The notes under the pieces are model-generated. The model saw nothing but the letters and a program-made list of their open reading frames with translations. It was not told the origin of the DNA and did not search any database. Below are positions 22,664 through 35,600 of a stretch of DNA of 64,000 nucleotides, in pieces (position 1 is the stretch's first letter; the number at the start of each line of letters is the position of its first letter). Source of the DNA: Campanula takesimana (taxonomy: Eukaryota > Streptophyta > Magnoliopsida > Asterales > Campanulaceae). Made by a program: the position numbers and the translations under genes. The stretch covers positions 992,001 through 1,056,000 of the forward strand of contig JAOWBW010000163.1 of NCBI GenBank assembly GCA_026119855.1, given 5' to 3'.

Positions 22664-24351
22664 CCCTTTCCCCAATAAAGCCAAATGTCGAAAAATCCAT
22701 GAATTTTGCACAAGATGTGAATCTCATGCGAAAACGTAAAGCTACTGCTTCTGAACCCAAACCTTCCTCACCTTCTCTATCTTCTCCAAAACTGCCAACT
22801 GTTCAATTCACTGAAGAACAGTTGCAGCTAATCTTTTCTACACTTCCCAACCTCAAACCTTCTACTCAAACAGAGCCTGAGCAGACTGACATGTATGAGG
22901 CCGCGGTTCAGCCTGATCAAACTGCGGAACAGGTTGTGGCTGAGGTTATTCTGGATGTAGATGCGCCTGAGCAGACTAATATGTCTGAGGCAGTTCAAGA
23001 TGAACCTGAGCAAGATGTTGAAGATCTTGAGGTTCAACCAATGAAGAAGAAGAGAAGATTAATAAAGAAACATGATTTTGTGGAGCACTGGCAATCAAGG
23101 CTACCTGGTGCAGTGGACTTCAGTGAGGCTCATGACAAGAAGAATCACTCACCTCTTGAAGGCTCATTTGCAAAGGAATTAAGAGAAAGAGCTGAAATGA
23201 GAAAGGTCAGAATAGACCCTATGTTGGTTGAAACCGCTCCTCCTTCACTGAAACGAAAGCTAAATTTTGACTCTCCAGAGCACACTCCTTAACCATCTGG
23301 ATCCCCTACACTGCCATTCGGTCCATCGGCTCAATCATCGGTTCAACCGCAAGTGATACATGTCTCTGCGCCTTCGGTTTTGCCTGAATTATCTGTATCA
23401 GTTAGGACTCCCAAACCGCATGCTATGAAAAGGAAGTGTGCACAGGACATCGCGGCTTACCTAAAGAGGTTTAGAGCTACTTCTTCCAAAGCCAACCGCC
23501 ATGGATCCATCCTCAGAGCCGCCAAGAAGCATGACGAGCAACGACTCAAGTCTGGTCCTCCAAATCCTTTTGCAATTTTTCCAGCCGATGAGTCTCAGGC
23601 TTCTTCAGATCTACTCATTGCTTCAACTCTTGATCAAATCATTGAGGATCTGACAGTTGAGGTCATCTTTTCTCTCTGCTCTCAATTTTTCTTTAGGATA
23701 AACTGCATTGTATTTCCATATCTTTATAGATGGCAGTTCTCTTCTTATACTTCCATTCCTCTCTCCAATATTCAAATTCTTTCCATTGCCCCCTCTTTTT
23801 CTTATACCTCACTTTCCATAATTCATTTCCCTACCACCTCTTTTAAATCTAATACAGTGAAAATCCAATAAGTTCTGGATTCACTTTTTGCTCAAGCTGC
23901 CTTTCTTTCCTCTCTGCCCTTCATTGTTGATGCCATTAAGAGGGAGAATATAGTGGCTGACCCTGATATGGTTGCTGACCCTAGGCTTGGGAAATTAGAA
24001 TTTAAGGTGGAATCTATTCTAGAGAATCAGCTCAAGTTAGAAAAAAATCTTGAAACTCTAAAAGAGCTGAGTTCTCTTAGGCATGAAGCGGCTCAAGAGA
24101 TGAATGAGATTCTACAGAAGAAATTAGACCAACTAGCTGATCTGACGGTTTCATCAACTGACTATCTAGTTCATTTTGCTCACGACCTCAAGAATCTATC
24201 TAAAAAGATCTTAGAAAAGGTAAATGAACCGACCTCACTTCGTCTTAAGTCAGCTGAATACGTGTTTGAAACCGCCAGCCTAGTTGAGCCTTCTGATGCT
24301 GCTCAAACCGCAGACCAAGCCGCCGCCAGGGTTCCTGATAGAACTGACTAG
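22664..24351 (+). pseudogene. Element B extra ORF, 3' part
   Basis: This continues the frame left at 14125; codon phase is preserved exactly across element C. A TAA interrupts at 23290-23292. Visible parts are Ser/Pro-rich and acidic segments (22740-23040), a basic KKKRR patch (about 23045), and a coiled-coil-like stretch with heptad Leu (about 23980-24240). It ends at TAG 24349-24351. Between 23655 and 23871 the frame becomes T-rich and hydrophobic and meets TAA 23869-23871, after which sensible coding resumes in the same frame. A second intron is possible, but the obvious AG at 23871-23872 does not fit the phase. Function unknown. Confidence 0.55.
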
Positions 24352-24820
24352 ATTTCTTTCTATCCTTTTGTAATCAGTTTTGCCTTTCATTATTTTCCTT
24401 GTAATTTGTAACTTCCAAAACCTTTAAAGGATTATAATGAAAATGAATGCATTGCATCCAATATTCCAAAACTTTGTTTATTCAAAGTACTTGTTTGTGG
24501 AACAATGCATTTCTAAAACTCATGCATTTTTTTTATCATGAAAACATTTTCTAAGTGTATGTGTTTTAAACATTCAGTTTAAACATGCATATCTAATCCT
24601 TTTAATCACATTTTTAAATATGCATCTGAATTTATTTCTTTTCTATCTTTTCTTCATTTCCTTTGTTTGTTGATAGATTAGAAATCTATGATCTAGCATT
24701 GTGTGTGCATTTGACTTGGGACATGCAATTTTAATACATATCCATTTGAGCATGTTTTTACCAAGTACAATGTTTGCTCTATCATAGTGTGGTAATGGCA
24801 TCAATCAAATAGGGGGAGAT
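24352..24820 (+). other. Element B 3' untranslated region and polypurine tract
   Basis: 469 bp of AT-rich sequence without a gene end in AGGGGGAGAT (24811-24820), the polypurine tract directly before the 3' LTR. Confidence 0.8.
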
Positions 24821-26290
24821 TGTTAGGATTCATTGTTAGTACACCCACCTGATTTGATTGACCCATTCCACGTGTCTTTTTGTGGACTTTAGGTTTACAT
24901 GTAATGAAGTTATACTTCAATTTTTAGACAAGTCCATTTCTAGATTTTTAGTAGTTAGGCTGAGTTATGATCGGTTTATTCATAGCGGTTTAGATCTTAA
25001 AACCGCACTCGATGCTACTCGAGCCGCCAGCAGTGTGCTTCAAGCCTTCATCAGAACCGCCTAGTTCAGTTCTAATGAAACTGCCCTTCAAGTTCACTCA
25101 TAGAACCACACATGCATCTGGTGGAACCGCCGACCAAGATATTGAAGAATTCAAGAGCGTCACTTATTCCTTCGACAAACATTCACTTTACAACCGTAAA
25201 TGATTGACTTACGACTTGACCTGAAAACTTCAAGTCATTTGTAGTTATTCTTGGAATGTCGGTTTGCCTCTCTTTTTGAAATGTTTACCGTTGGTACTTC
25301 TCCGACATCAAAAAGGACAATGTCAGGTAGTGGTCCAACAACTACCTGCTACAAATCCAAAAGCAAAGGACGACAGTGACAGCTCAACCAATGGGATCTC
25401 GACAACGCATCATACCGCCAGACATTGACTTACATCCTTGTCCAACGGTCACAAATGCCTTCACTATAAATAGCCTTCCATTTTCAACAATGAAGGTTGC
25501 TGAGCTTCAAAGAGAAAATCCCAAGTATTCAAGCTTGCTTTGAAGATTGAAAAACCCAGATATTCATATCTTCATCATCCCCTTAGCAAACCCAGAATTC
25601 TTCATCGATCTTCAAGCCTTCAAAATCATCACAACTCAGCCTTGCACAGAAAGTAATCAATTGCTCACCATCACTTAGATATTTCGAGCTCTTGATTTCT
25701 TTCCACACCACACACCCGAAGTATATTTTCTTATAGATTATATACATCGAAAACACAGGTTGTTGCAATAGCATTGTTAGGTTAGATTGTTTATTTAGAG
25801 TTTAGATTCTTGTGTAATCTTGTAAAAACTCCTCTAAATTAATACAAGTCTATTAGCTATTAGAAAATTCTAGGCTTACCACCTAGGTAGAGGACGTAGT
25901 TCATTTAAGAACGAACCTCTTCAAATTGTGTCTTTGATCTTTAATTTCTGTCTTGTCATTTACATTTATGTTTATGAGCTTTATTTGTCATTATGTGAAA
26001 TGACTTGATAAGTGACTTGCATACTTCAGTGATCTTATTGTTCTGCCTTGTCAGTTGCATCATTCCTTTTTCAACAACTTAAACCTCCCAACTCTTTATA
26101 AATCAGTTTGGCCAAAACCGCAAAACTCCGCTGTGCATTTTATCTGAGCGGTTCTAGTGCTTTAAACCGCAATAGACCAAACTGATAAGCACTTGGTTGA
26201 TTTTCAAGGGTATTTCAAAAAAGTTTTTAAATCGCTATTCACCCCCCCCCTCTAGCGGTTCTATACCCTTGTTGCCCTTTGGGACCAACA
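24821..26290 (+). repeat. Element B 3' LTR
   Basis: A 1470-bp partner of 4385-5860. The TATA box is at 25465-25472. The poly-C run near 26240-26248 is shorter than in the 5' LTR. It ends in GGGACCAACA, followed by the TSD GATGT. Confidence 0.95.
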
Positions 26291-26881
26291 GATGTCATCT
26301 CCTGATTCGGATAAATGGCTTGGAGCCATGGAATCCGAATTACAATCCATGCATGATAATCAAGTTTGGAACTTGATTGATGCACCCGAAGGTGTAAAAA
26401 CCATAGGATGCAAATGGGTCTTCAAGAAGAAGACTGACATGGATGGGAAGGTGCATACTTACAAAGCTAGGCTTGTAGCGAAAGGTTATAGGCAGATTCA
26501 TAGTATTGACTATGATGGAACCTTTTCACCCGTAGCAATGATCAAGTCTATAAGAATTTTGATTGCCAAAGCCACATATTATGACTATGAGATATGGCAA
26601 ATGGATGTTAAAACCGCTTTCCTTAATGGAAACTTAGAAGAGGATGTCTATATGACACAACCTAAGGGTTTTGCACAAATTCTAAAGTATGCAAGTTGCA
26701 GAAATCCATCTATGGATTGAAGCAAGCTTCTAGGTGTTGGAATCTCCGTTTTGATGAATCAGTCAAAGAGTTTGGCATCATCAAGAATGAAGATGAACCT
26801 TGTGTATACAAGAAAATTAGTGGCAGCATAGTGCTATTCCTTATTTTATATGTGGATGACATATTGCTCATTGGAAACGAC
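26291..26881 (+). pseudogene. Element A polyprotein, RT N-terminal part
   Basis: A's polyprotein resumes after B with the start of the copia RT (GCKWVFKKKTD, QMDVKTAFLNG). A 1-nt loss near 26680 shifts the frame. It then continues (SIYGLKQASR) to the catalytic YVDDILLIG at about 26850. Element D interrupts the next codons at 26881 and the gene resumes at 39703. Confidence 0.9.
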
Positions 26882-27896
26882 TGTAGACACCCCGCCTTGG
26901 ACCGCTCACCCCGATTGCACACTTGATTTTGTGTTTCTCCCTCTTTTAAGTGTTTCTTGTTAGTTTCTGTTACTTTAGTTAAGTTCCAGACGGACTCCGT
27001 TAAGTCCCGGGACTAAACTGAATAACAGTTCTAACTTTCTAGTCCATTCTGTCAAAAATCGCTTCTCAGAGTCGCGCGCCTCCGCCCCTTGAGGCCAGAC
27101 GCGCGCGCCTTCCGCCGCCTAGGTGGGATGCGCGAGCTTCTGGGGCGTGTCAGTTACAAATTCTGCCCAAGAATCTCTCCATTGCTCATTATACATGATT
27201 TTGCCCGGGAAAGATTTCTTGGAGACTCCGTTTGGCCCAAAAAACAGTCACTTTTCAACTATAAAAACCCCTCCAATCCATCATTGGAGGAGCACTGGAA
27301 AAAAATCATCATTTTAGACCTTTTACTCACTCTTTGCCTAGACCTTTCCTTTGGGATTTCTTCAACAAAAGTACTCAACCTCTTCTTCAAGGCTTGACAA
27401 GAGGTTCTCTTTTCGAAGAATACTATAGGTAAAATGTTTTAAGCACTTCTCTTCTTCTTCTTCTTCTTCTTCTTCTTCTTCTTCTTCTTCTTCGATCAAA
27501 TGTTCAATCACCCAAAACCATTTGGGACATGACACCAACGGTCCTTTCATTACATTGAATTGGCCTAGGAGTCATCTCCCTACATTTCAAACTCTAAAAC
27601 CCCTTTTTATCATCATTTTAATAGGAAGAACACATTTATCTTAGAAAGTGAATTATGAACAAACAAGACCGACTTTGCTCGGGCGAAATGGGTGTTTAAG
27701 TACTTCCCATTTCGTAACCTAACCTCCGAACCCCTCATCCCAAAGAATCTCTGTTTTCGTAAATCAAACTTAGGCTCATAAACATTAGGTTTTCTTACGT
27801 TCCTCAAAAACGTGGGTGGCGACTCTAAAACACAATTAGACATCCTAGGTTAATTCACGCGCTCTAGCTAATCCGTGGTTCCCCGGGGTATCTACA
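26882..27896 (+). repeat. Element D 5' LTR
   Basis: The LTR runs from TGTAGACACC to GGTATCTACA. It contains GC-rich 'gcgcgcgcc' motifs near 27074-27130, a TATA box (TATAAAAA, 27260-27267) and a CTT microsatellite at about 27447-27493. The matching features in the 3' LTR are at 39059-39066 and about 39247-39295. Confidence 0.94.
27260..27267 (+). promoter_or_regulatory. TATA box of element D 5' LTR
   Basis: TATAAAAA within CAACTATAAAAACCCC is conserved in both LTRs. It is the likely core promoter of the element. Confidence 0.65.
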
Positions 27897-27897
27897 G

Positions 27898-27915
27898 TGG
27901 CGACTCTGCTGGGGA
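27898..27915 (+). other. Element D primer binding site (Ogre/Tat type)
   Basis: TGGCGACTCTGCTGGGGA starts 1 nt after the LTR. This form is typical of Ogre/Tat elements, whose primer is reported as a tRNA-Arg. It differs from the initiator-Met sites of the other four elements. Confidence 0.85.
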
Positions 27916-29240
27916 TTGCTTGAGGGTTAAACTTGTGTTTCTGTTCATAATTCACTTTTCTGGGTATTCTGGAAGTTGACATGGGAAGCGCGCGCCTCGG
28001 ACCTTCATGGTCCAAAGCGCGCGCGTCCCGCGTCAAATTCCAGAATCTCCCGCCTTCCATGTGTTCTTCCTATTCTTCCTATTATTTCGTGCTAACAAAC
28101 ACTGCAGGGGTTCCATCACACAATCAGGACCAGGGCAATCCCCTGAGTCCATAAGTTTCTGATAATCTGAAAGGTGAGCCCAGAAGCGGGCGCCTCCCAG
28201 TTTCTATGCGCCAGTCGCGCGCTTCCCACAACACTAGCCCGAGGCGCGCGCTTCTGGGCCAATTTCCAGGGCGAGAACAGGTTTCAGTGACTGAACAGAA
28301 CAGTGGGGTGTGGGCACAGTTGCCTGCATCAGAACAGAATTGAACCCTTGGACTGTTTAATTTCATGTTTTTATTTACCGGTCACACGGGTGATTCAGGA
28401 GTTGTAATTTACGTGCTTATGTGTTTTTTTATCTTTTCTTTTCAAAAAAAAAAAAAAAAAATTAAAATTTTTTTGTCACGTGATAGACCTCACACTACGT
28501 GCACATTACTCCTATAAACTGCTCACTATCGAGTCGCACAAGTCCAACCCCGTCGAGGCCCGTCCTAGAAAGTTTCAAGCTCCACTCGACCTTGGCTCTT
28601 TCGAAGCGGTAAACCTCAGCCCGTGGCGTAGTTCATGACTACATGCCGGGGGTGACCTTTAAGCCTCATATTCAAGCCGAGCACAAACCACACAATTCTA
28701 GTTAGGGTCTAAAACTCCGTGACTCAAGTCGGTTTCCATGTACCGAGATTTCCCTAAACTAATGTCTTCAAATCATACGTGCCAACTTGTTGAAACGGAC
28801 GCAATAAAAATCCGTCCCCAAAAGTGGTTATTTTGGACGAAAATAAAAATTCGTCCCCGCATGTATGCTTTACTACATTAATTTAGTTTAATCCCGACAC
28901 ATGTAGGATTCACAAACGTGATGGAATCCGATGAGTATATGGGACCGCGAGATGGTCTATATACTAGTGTGACGATTCCATTATTTTCTTAGAAACCCCA
29001 AAAGGGACCCATTCCCTCCGACTTATAAAAAAAAAAAAAAGAGAGTCTTTTTTCTTATGTGGTTCGAGTCGTGTGCCCAACTGTGTGTTCTCAACCTCCT
29101 CATGGACCAAAAAGTGTGAACCGAGACTGACAAGGGCTACTTCTCCAATTATAGGTCCGATTGGTACTCTCCGCATCTACAACGATTCATCCAACAGGCT
29201 TGTCCGTGAACCGATCACTCCAACAGCTTCTACATCATCA
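27916..29240 (+). other. Element D leader
   Basis: 1.3 kb without a supported gene. It contains several GCGCGCG-rich patches (27990-28030, 28180-28260) and poly-A runs (28445-28460, 29026-29041). Confidence 0.6.
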
Positions 29241-32200
29241 ATGGCCAGCGACTCCAACACCAACAACGCCATAACTCTCGAACAGCTTTCTGCCATGGTT
29301 CAAACACTCCAACAACAAATCACCACTCTCAACAACGAGGCTTAAACCAAAGAAGCCTTGTGGCAAGCTCATGTCGACAGTCAAAGGGAGGTCCACGAGG
29401 CCGAGGTTGACCAACTAAAAGCCAAGCTCCTCAAACACTCCAAGAACAAGGGGGTTAATGACAACGAGGAATCCGAGTGGACCAAGGGTTTGTTTGAAAG
29501 CCCGTATGTCAGTGACCGTACCAAAAAAGTGGGGGGGCCTAGTACCGACAACAACGACCCCAAAATGGTCGATTCCATCATGGCCTACATTGATCAGAAA
29601 TTTGACGGTCTCAACATGGGAAAAGGCTCCAACACAAGCCTTTATCAGTCATCCATCCTCATGAGCACGATGGCCGCTCTTCCCGACAAATTCAAGATGC
29701 CCGACATTAGCAAGTTTAAGGGAAACTCATCCCCGATGGCCCACATCGAGACTTACATTTGGGCTATGGTTCCGAAGAAGGTCTCCCCAAAAGTTATGGC
29801 TCAATGCTTTCCTCTCACCCTCGAGGGGGCGGCCAAGGATTGGTATGCAACTCTCCCGCTCACTGCCCGTCTTGATTGGGATGCCGCTATGCTTGCCTTC
29901 AAGAATCAATATCAAGGCAACACCACTCACCGGCCCACAAGGAAAGAGCTCGAGAATACCACTCAAAGAGACAACGAGTCCTTCATTGACTTCACAAGGA
30001 GATGGAATGACAAGCTCTCTGAAATTGTTGAAAGGCCAAACACAAAAGAGCAAATGGACATCTTTCTCAAATGTCTCAAGATTGATCTCCGCACCCACCT
30101 AAGTGGGGCTTGCTACTCCGACTTCTCCCAAATGTATGAGGCGGGGGTACGCATGGATGACTTGCTCAAGGAGATTAAAAAGGCCACTCCTACCTACCGA
30201 TACAAGGCCGCCTCTAGTTCAAACAAAGAGGCTTCTGTAAATGCCATTACTACTGACAAGGGGAATTACAAGAAGGTTCCCCCACCACAAGGCAAGCGGT
30301 TCCAAAACGACCGCGTCTACACTCCTCTCAACGGCATGACCATCACCGAGGCCTATGAAGCTCTAAAGGCCAAGGGACAAATCACCCCTCTTCAAGGGTA
30401 CAAGCAACCACAACCGCTCCGTGCCAATCATGCTCACCACAAATGGTGTGACTACCATCAATGCACCGGCCACCTCACCGAGGATTGCTTCTCCATCCGC
30501 AACACCATCCAAGACCTCATAGACAAGAAGGAATTCATAATCCCTAATGAGGGTGGTGTCAATGTAATAGAGGTAGGAGAGTTTGAAGGAACCACTCATT
30601 CGATCCCAATTGTGAATGAGGGCTCCGATGATATAAATAAACTTGATAATTCTTGTTATGTTGTGACTTATGATGAGATTATGAGGGAAGTCTTAGAGAA
30701 TAGGAAGAAGAAGCTACAAGGGACCGTGAACGTGCTCACTCGCAGTGTCCGAGTAACAACGAGCACAATCCTTCCCAATACTACAGCAACCAGCATCTCT
30801 TCTCAAAGATCGCAAGCATGCGACATACCCGAAGATCCTTTGTTAACACAACTCAAGAAGACGCAAGCCAACATATCCATCTGGGACCTTATTGCATCAT
30901 CAAAGAAACACCGAGACCTCGTCATCAAGAACTTGGATGACACCTCAGTCTCTCCCGACACGACACCCGAAGACCTCACAGCAATGATAGGTCACATTCA
31001 CTTCGGCAATGTCATCACTTTTGCCAACATGGACCTCCCGCCATTTGGGTCCGAACACAATGAAGCCATCTACCTCAAAGTAAGGGCAAAGGGGAGACCC
31101 ATCTCAAGGGTTCTAGTAGACGGTGGCTCTGCACTCAACATAATGCCTAGCCGAGTCATGGGCATACTGGGGCTCAAAAGCTCCGATTTACAACCCTCCA
31201 CACAAGCCATTAGAGGGTACGACAGCACTGCCCGTACAGTCATGGGAATGTTAGAAGTTGATATCGAATTTGGAAACATGATCATGTCCGTCCCATTCCA
31301 AGTACTTGATGTCCCTGCTTCATTAAACTTACTTCTGGGCCGATCTTGGATCCACAGTTCCAACGCGGTGCCTTCCACTCTCCATCAGTGCGTCAAGATC
31401 AGAAACGGGGACGAGATAGTCACTATCATGGCTGAAAATGTCACCATCCACAGAAATGGGGGACAACCCGTTCACCAAGTCCAACACGGGATAGAAGATG
31501 CCACTCTCTCCGGCGTCAACACCATTGACAAAGAAGGGGGAAACAGACAGTGGGTCCCCAGCAATCCTAAAGTCCTCCGCATGATGAGGAACATGAATCA
31601 CTTTCCCTGTCTCGGCCTAGGGAAACATCAACAAGGGATATTACACCCCGTGGAAGTTCCTTTTGTCAAGAACAAGTTTGGTCTGGGATACGAGCCTACC
31701 AAGGATGACTTGAAGTACGAGCAAGCAGTCAAGAATCAAAGGACCCAAGCTCGCAAAGAAGGTCGACGATATAAAATCCCCAACTTGAGGCCTTACCGCA
31801 ACACACTAAACGGTTATTTTGTTCGCCAAGGGGAAGATGTCCCGTACATGACCTTTCCCGAACCGTGGGTTAACGACAAGGGCGTCAGAAAGCCCGGTCT
31901 CGAGATCTTCACTGATTGTGAAATACCGACACAAGAAAGGGAACCTACTCCAATGTCACCCCGAGAGTGGTGGGGCAAGAAAGTGACTATAGAATCCGAG
32001 GTAGAGATTACTGTGGGGGAAGAACTATCCGATCTCGCCTCCATGTTCGAAGAATTTGCCATCATGGACGATTGTCAAGTCAACGCCATCTACGACACCG
32101 TCGTCAGAAAAGAAACCATCAGTGAGATCCCACCAAGCTCCGAGCCAATCAACAACTGGTATTCAACGAAGGGGCCCTTAGTATCCGAGGATTTCTTGGT

Positions 32201-32603
32201 CCGAGAAATGGGTTTCATACCCCGCACAGCAACAAAGGAAGAGCGACTCACACTTACTTTCGAGTCCGAGAGTGTTTCTAATGCCCTCACCTAAGAGGAT
32301 ATGGAGGCAATAGCCGAGCGTGTGTTTCCTTTCTTTGCTAATGAAAAATTTGATATTTCTGAGTACCCCAAGATTGCAAACATCATAAATGATGAATTAA
32401 TTAATAACGAACTTAATGAACAAGTTAATAACGATTCAAATTATGATGAAATAGACCACGAAAACATAACATACCTAAATGAACTAGCTCAACAGGTTCG
32501 TTGTCGTGGTGAAAATGGTCCAGGGGCTGATGAAGAATTGCATACTGTTAATCTGGGTACCGACGAAGAGCCGAAAGAAACGAAGATTGACAGCTTCTTC
32601 TAG
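29241..32603 (+). pseudogene. Element D Gag-protease (three in-frame stops)
   Basis: Gag and aspartic protease of a Tat/Ogre-type element. ATG 29241 opens the frame. Stops are TAA 29343-29345 (codon 35), TAA 32292-32294 and TAG 32601-32603; between them 29346-32291 is open. A coiled coil (29350-29450) precedes a retrotransposon Gag domain (about 29700-30170, DWYATLPLTARLDW). A zinc-finger-like CDYHQCTGHLTEDC lies at about 30448-30489. The protease active site reads VDGGSALN (about 31117), a DGG variant of DTG usual in this lineage. A G-patch-like pair (GLGKHQQGI, GLGYEPTK) is at about 31612-31700. RT continues in the same frame from 32604. Confidence 0.88.
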
Positions 32604-35600
32604 AGGGAAGACAAAGACAGATTGACTGCACTGCTCAGAGAATTTGTGGACGTATTCGCATGGTCATACAAAGAGATGCCGGGTTTGGACAGAAAGGTCG
32701 CAGAGCACAGAATTCCGATCAGAGAGGATGCCAAGCCAGTAAAGCAAAAGCTCAGAAAGATCAAGCCAGAATGGTCTCTACAAGTCAAAGAAGAGATTGA
32801 AAAGCTCCTCAGTGTGGGTTTCATCAAAGTCATTGAGTATCCAACTTGGCTAGCCAACATTGTGACAGTCAGAAAAGCAAACGGCAAGGTTCGAGTTTGT
32901 GTGGACTTCCGGGATTTGAACAAAGCTTCCCCGAAAGATGATTTTCCACTACCAAACATCGACATGCTCGTCGATTCAACTGCCAACTATGAAGTCCGCT
33001 CATTCGTGGACGGTTTTGCCGGTTACAATCAGATTCTCATGTCCGAAGAGGATCAACACAAGACGGCTTTCACAACTCCGTGGGGGACCTTCTGCTACAC
33101 AGTCATGCCGTTCGGACTAAGGAACGCTGGGGCTACCTACCAGAGGGCTGTTACGGATCTATTCCACGATATGATTCATAAAGAGATCGAGGTCTATGTA
33201 GACGACATGATCATCCATTCAAAGGGAACCAATGGTCAACATTTGATCGACCTTCGCAAGTTCTTTGAAAGGCTTCGACAACACAACATGAGACTCAATC
33301 CCGCAAAGTGCACTTTTGGGGTCATCAAAGGGAAGGTTTTAGGTTACATGGTCACTGAAAAAGGAATTGAAGCCGATCCCTCCAAGATCAAGGCAATCAT
33401 TGACATGCCTCCCCCAAAGACGCAGAAAGAAATCAAAGGTTTCATGGGCAGACTCCAATACATCAGTCGGTTTGTGCACCAACTCACTTCCATGTGTGAG
33501 CCAATCTTCAAGCTACTCAAAAAGAATGTGGCTCTAGAATGGACCGATGCGTGCCAAGAAGCCTTCGACCAAGTGAAGCACTACTTGACATGCCCTCCAG
33601 TTTTGGTTCCACCACACGAAGAGAAGCCTCTCTTGCTCTATCTCACTGTCAATGATGAAGCCCTAGGGTCTATGTTAGCACAAGAACAGCGAGACTCCAC
33701 AGAAGACAATGTCATCTACTTTGTCAGCCGACGGTTTCAAGGAGCTGAAAAGAACTACTCTGTCTTAGAGAAGTCTTGTGCTGCATTGATTTGGGTTACT
33801 CAAAAGCTCAAGCATTACATGGAGGCCTTCCCAATCAAGTTGATAGCAAAAGTGGACCCGCTCTGCTACATCTTCGAGAAGCCTTTCATGTCAACAAGAA
33901 TAGCCAAATGGTATTTCATGCTCACCGGCTACGATATCACTTACGTCACACTCAAATCCATCAGGGGGAAAGTGTTCAGTGTTCAGTGATCAGCTTGCTG
34001 AATTTCCGTGTGACGAAGTGAAGGGGGAAGATATACAGTTCCCCGACGAGCATTTAATTTGCGCTACAACAGAGGAAAATAAGTGGCAACTTTTTTTCGA
34101 TGGCGCAGCCAATAAGCATGGGTATGGCATAGGGATGTTACTTGTTGATCCAAAGGACATGTATACTCCAATTGCCATCCGCCTCGAATTTGAAGCCACT
34201 AACAACACCGCTGAGTACGAAGCTTGCATAGCGGGGCTCGAAGCAGCCCTCGAAAGAATTGTCACAAGTTTAGAAGTATTCGGTGATTCCTTGCTCATCA
34301 TCAACCAGACATCCAGAAAATGGAAGATTCAATACTCAACCCTGCAATGGTATGGTCAACATCTCGAGGAATTGGTTGAACAATTTCAAGAAATCACCTT
34401 CAATTACCTGCCAAGGGACAAGAACCGTTTTGCTGATGCACTAGCCACCATCGCTTCACTGGTCGAAATGCCTGAGGGTAAAATGGTGAAACCCTTCAAA
34501 ATTTCCCGACGAAACAATCCGGCATACTGTATGAGTATTGCGATCAACGAGGTCCAAACAAACTCCCTGTGGTACGCAGATATCATGAATTTCTTCAAGG
34601 ATGGTACTTATCCCGAGAACAGCAATAAGAAGTCTCAAATGGCATTGCAAAGACTAGCCTCCCGATATGTACTGATTGGGGACAGAGTCTACAAAAGGCA
34701 TCACGAGGGGATCAATCTCCTATGTGCAAATGAGACCGAAGCTCAAGAAATAATGCATGAGATCCACGAAGGTGAATGTGTGCCTCACATGAACGGGTTT
34801 ATGTTGGCCAAGAAGATACTCCTCATGGGTTATCATTGGAGTACCATGGAAAGGGACTGCATCGAGAAAGTCAAGAGGTGCGCCAAATGCCAATTCCATG
34901 CCAATCTACAGCACGCTCCACCCTCACAGCTTTACAATATGACCACGCCTTGGCCTTTCTCCTGTTGGGGCATAGACATCATCGGCAAAGTTCACCCTAC
35001 TGGAAGCAATGGACAATCTTTCTTCCTAGTAGCCGTGGACTATTTTACAAAATAGGTCGAAGTACAAGCTTACCGAGTTCTTAACGCCAAGAAAGTGGCC
35101 GAATTCGTAAAAACCCACATCATGTGCCGGTACGGCGTTCCTCATGAGATCATCTCAGACAATGGCTCTCACTTCGAGAAAGAGATGGACGCACTCCTGG
35201 TAGAATACAAGGTTACTAAGCATAAGTCATCTCTATACCGCCCTCAAGCAAACGGCGCGGTCGAGGCAGCTAACAAGATAATCGAGACCATTGTGAAGAA
35301 GATGGCCTCCACTGGAAGGGATTGGCCCGAAAAGTTACCTCTAGCATTATAGGGCTACCGCACGTCAATACGGACAGCGACTGGAGAAACTCCTTATGCA
35401 CTGGTATATGGTTCCGAAGCTGTGCTACCAATAGAGCTCGAAGTTCCGTCCCTGCGGGTCTTCCTTGAGAACCAAGTCAATGAAGTCGATTGGATGCAAA
35501 GTCGATATGAACAGCTAGCCCTACTCGACAAGAAAAGGCTAAGGGCAATCGAACGTACGAGGGCCTATCAACAAAGAATGGCTAGATCTTTCAACAAAAA

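Larger units (their letters stand above)
4385..26290 (+). mobile_element. Element B: Sirevirus-like Ty1/copia retrotransposon
   Basis: A complete element is flanked by the perfect TSD GATGT (4380-4384 and 26291-26295) and inserted in the polyprotein of A. LTRs are 1476 and 1470 bp. The order is gag, pol, extra ORF, polypurine tract, which with the long LTRs and the pol sequence places it in the SIRE/Maximus lineage. Removing nested element C (8.5 kb) leaves about 13.4 kb. Gag carries a stop and a frameshift while pol is open. The lineage call rests on pol wording (LHMDLFGPVS, VIGTKWVYRNK, QMDVKSAFLNG) and layout, not on a phylogeny. Confidence 0.92.

Noticed and set aside
23655..23872. Second intron in the extra ORF of B
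   Set aside because: The region looks intron-like, but no GT/AG pair gave a phase-consistent junction; left open in the feature text.
27362..27550. Poly-Glu ORF on the minus strand
   Set aside because: It is the translated CTT microsatellite of the D LTR; the 39054-39392 minus-strand ORF is the same artefact.
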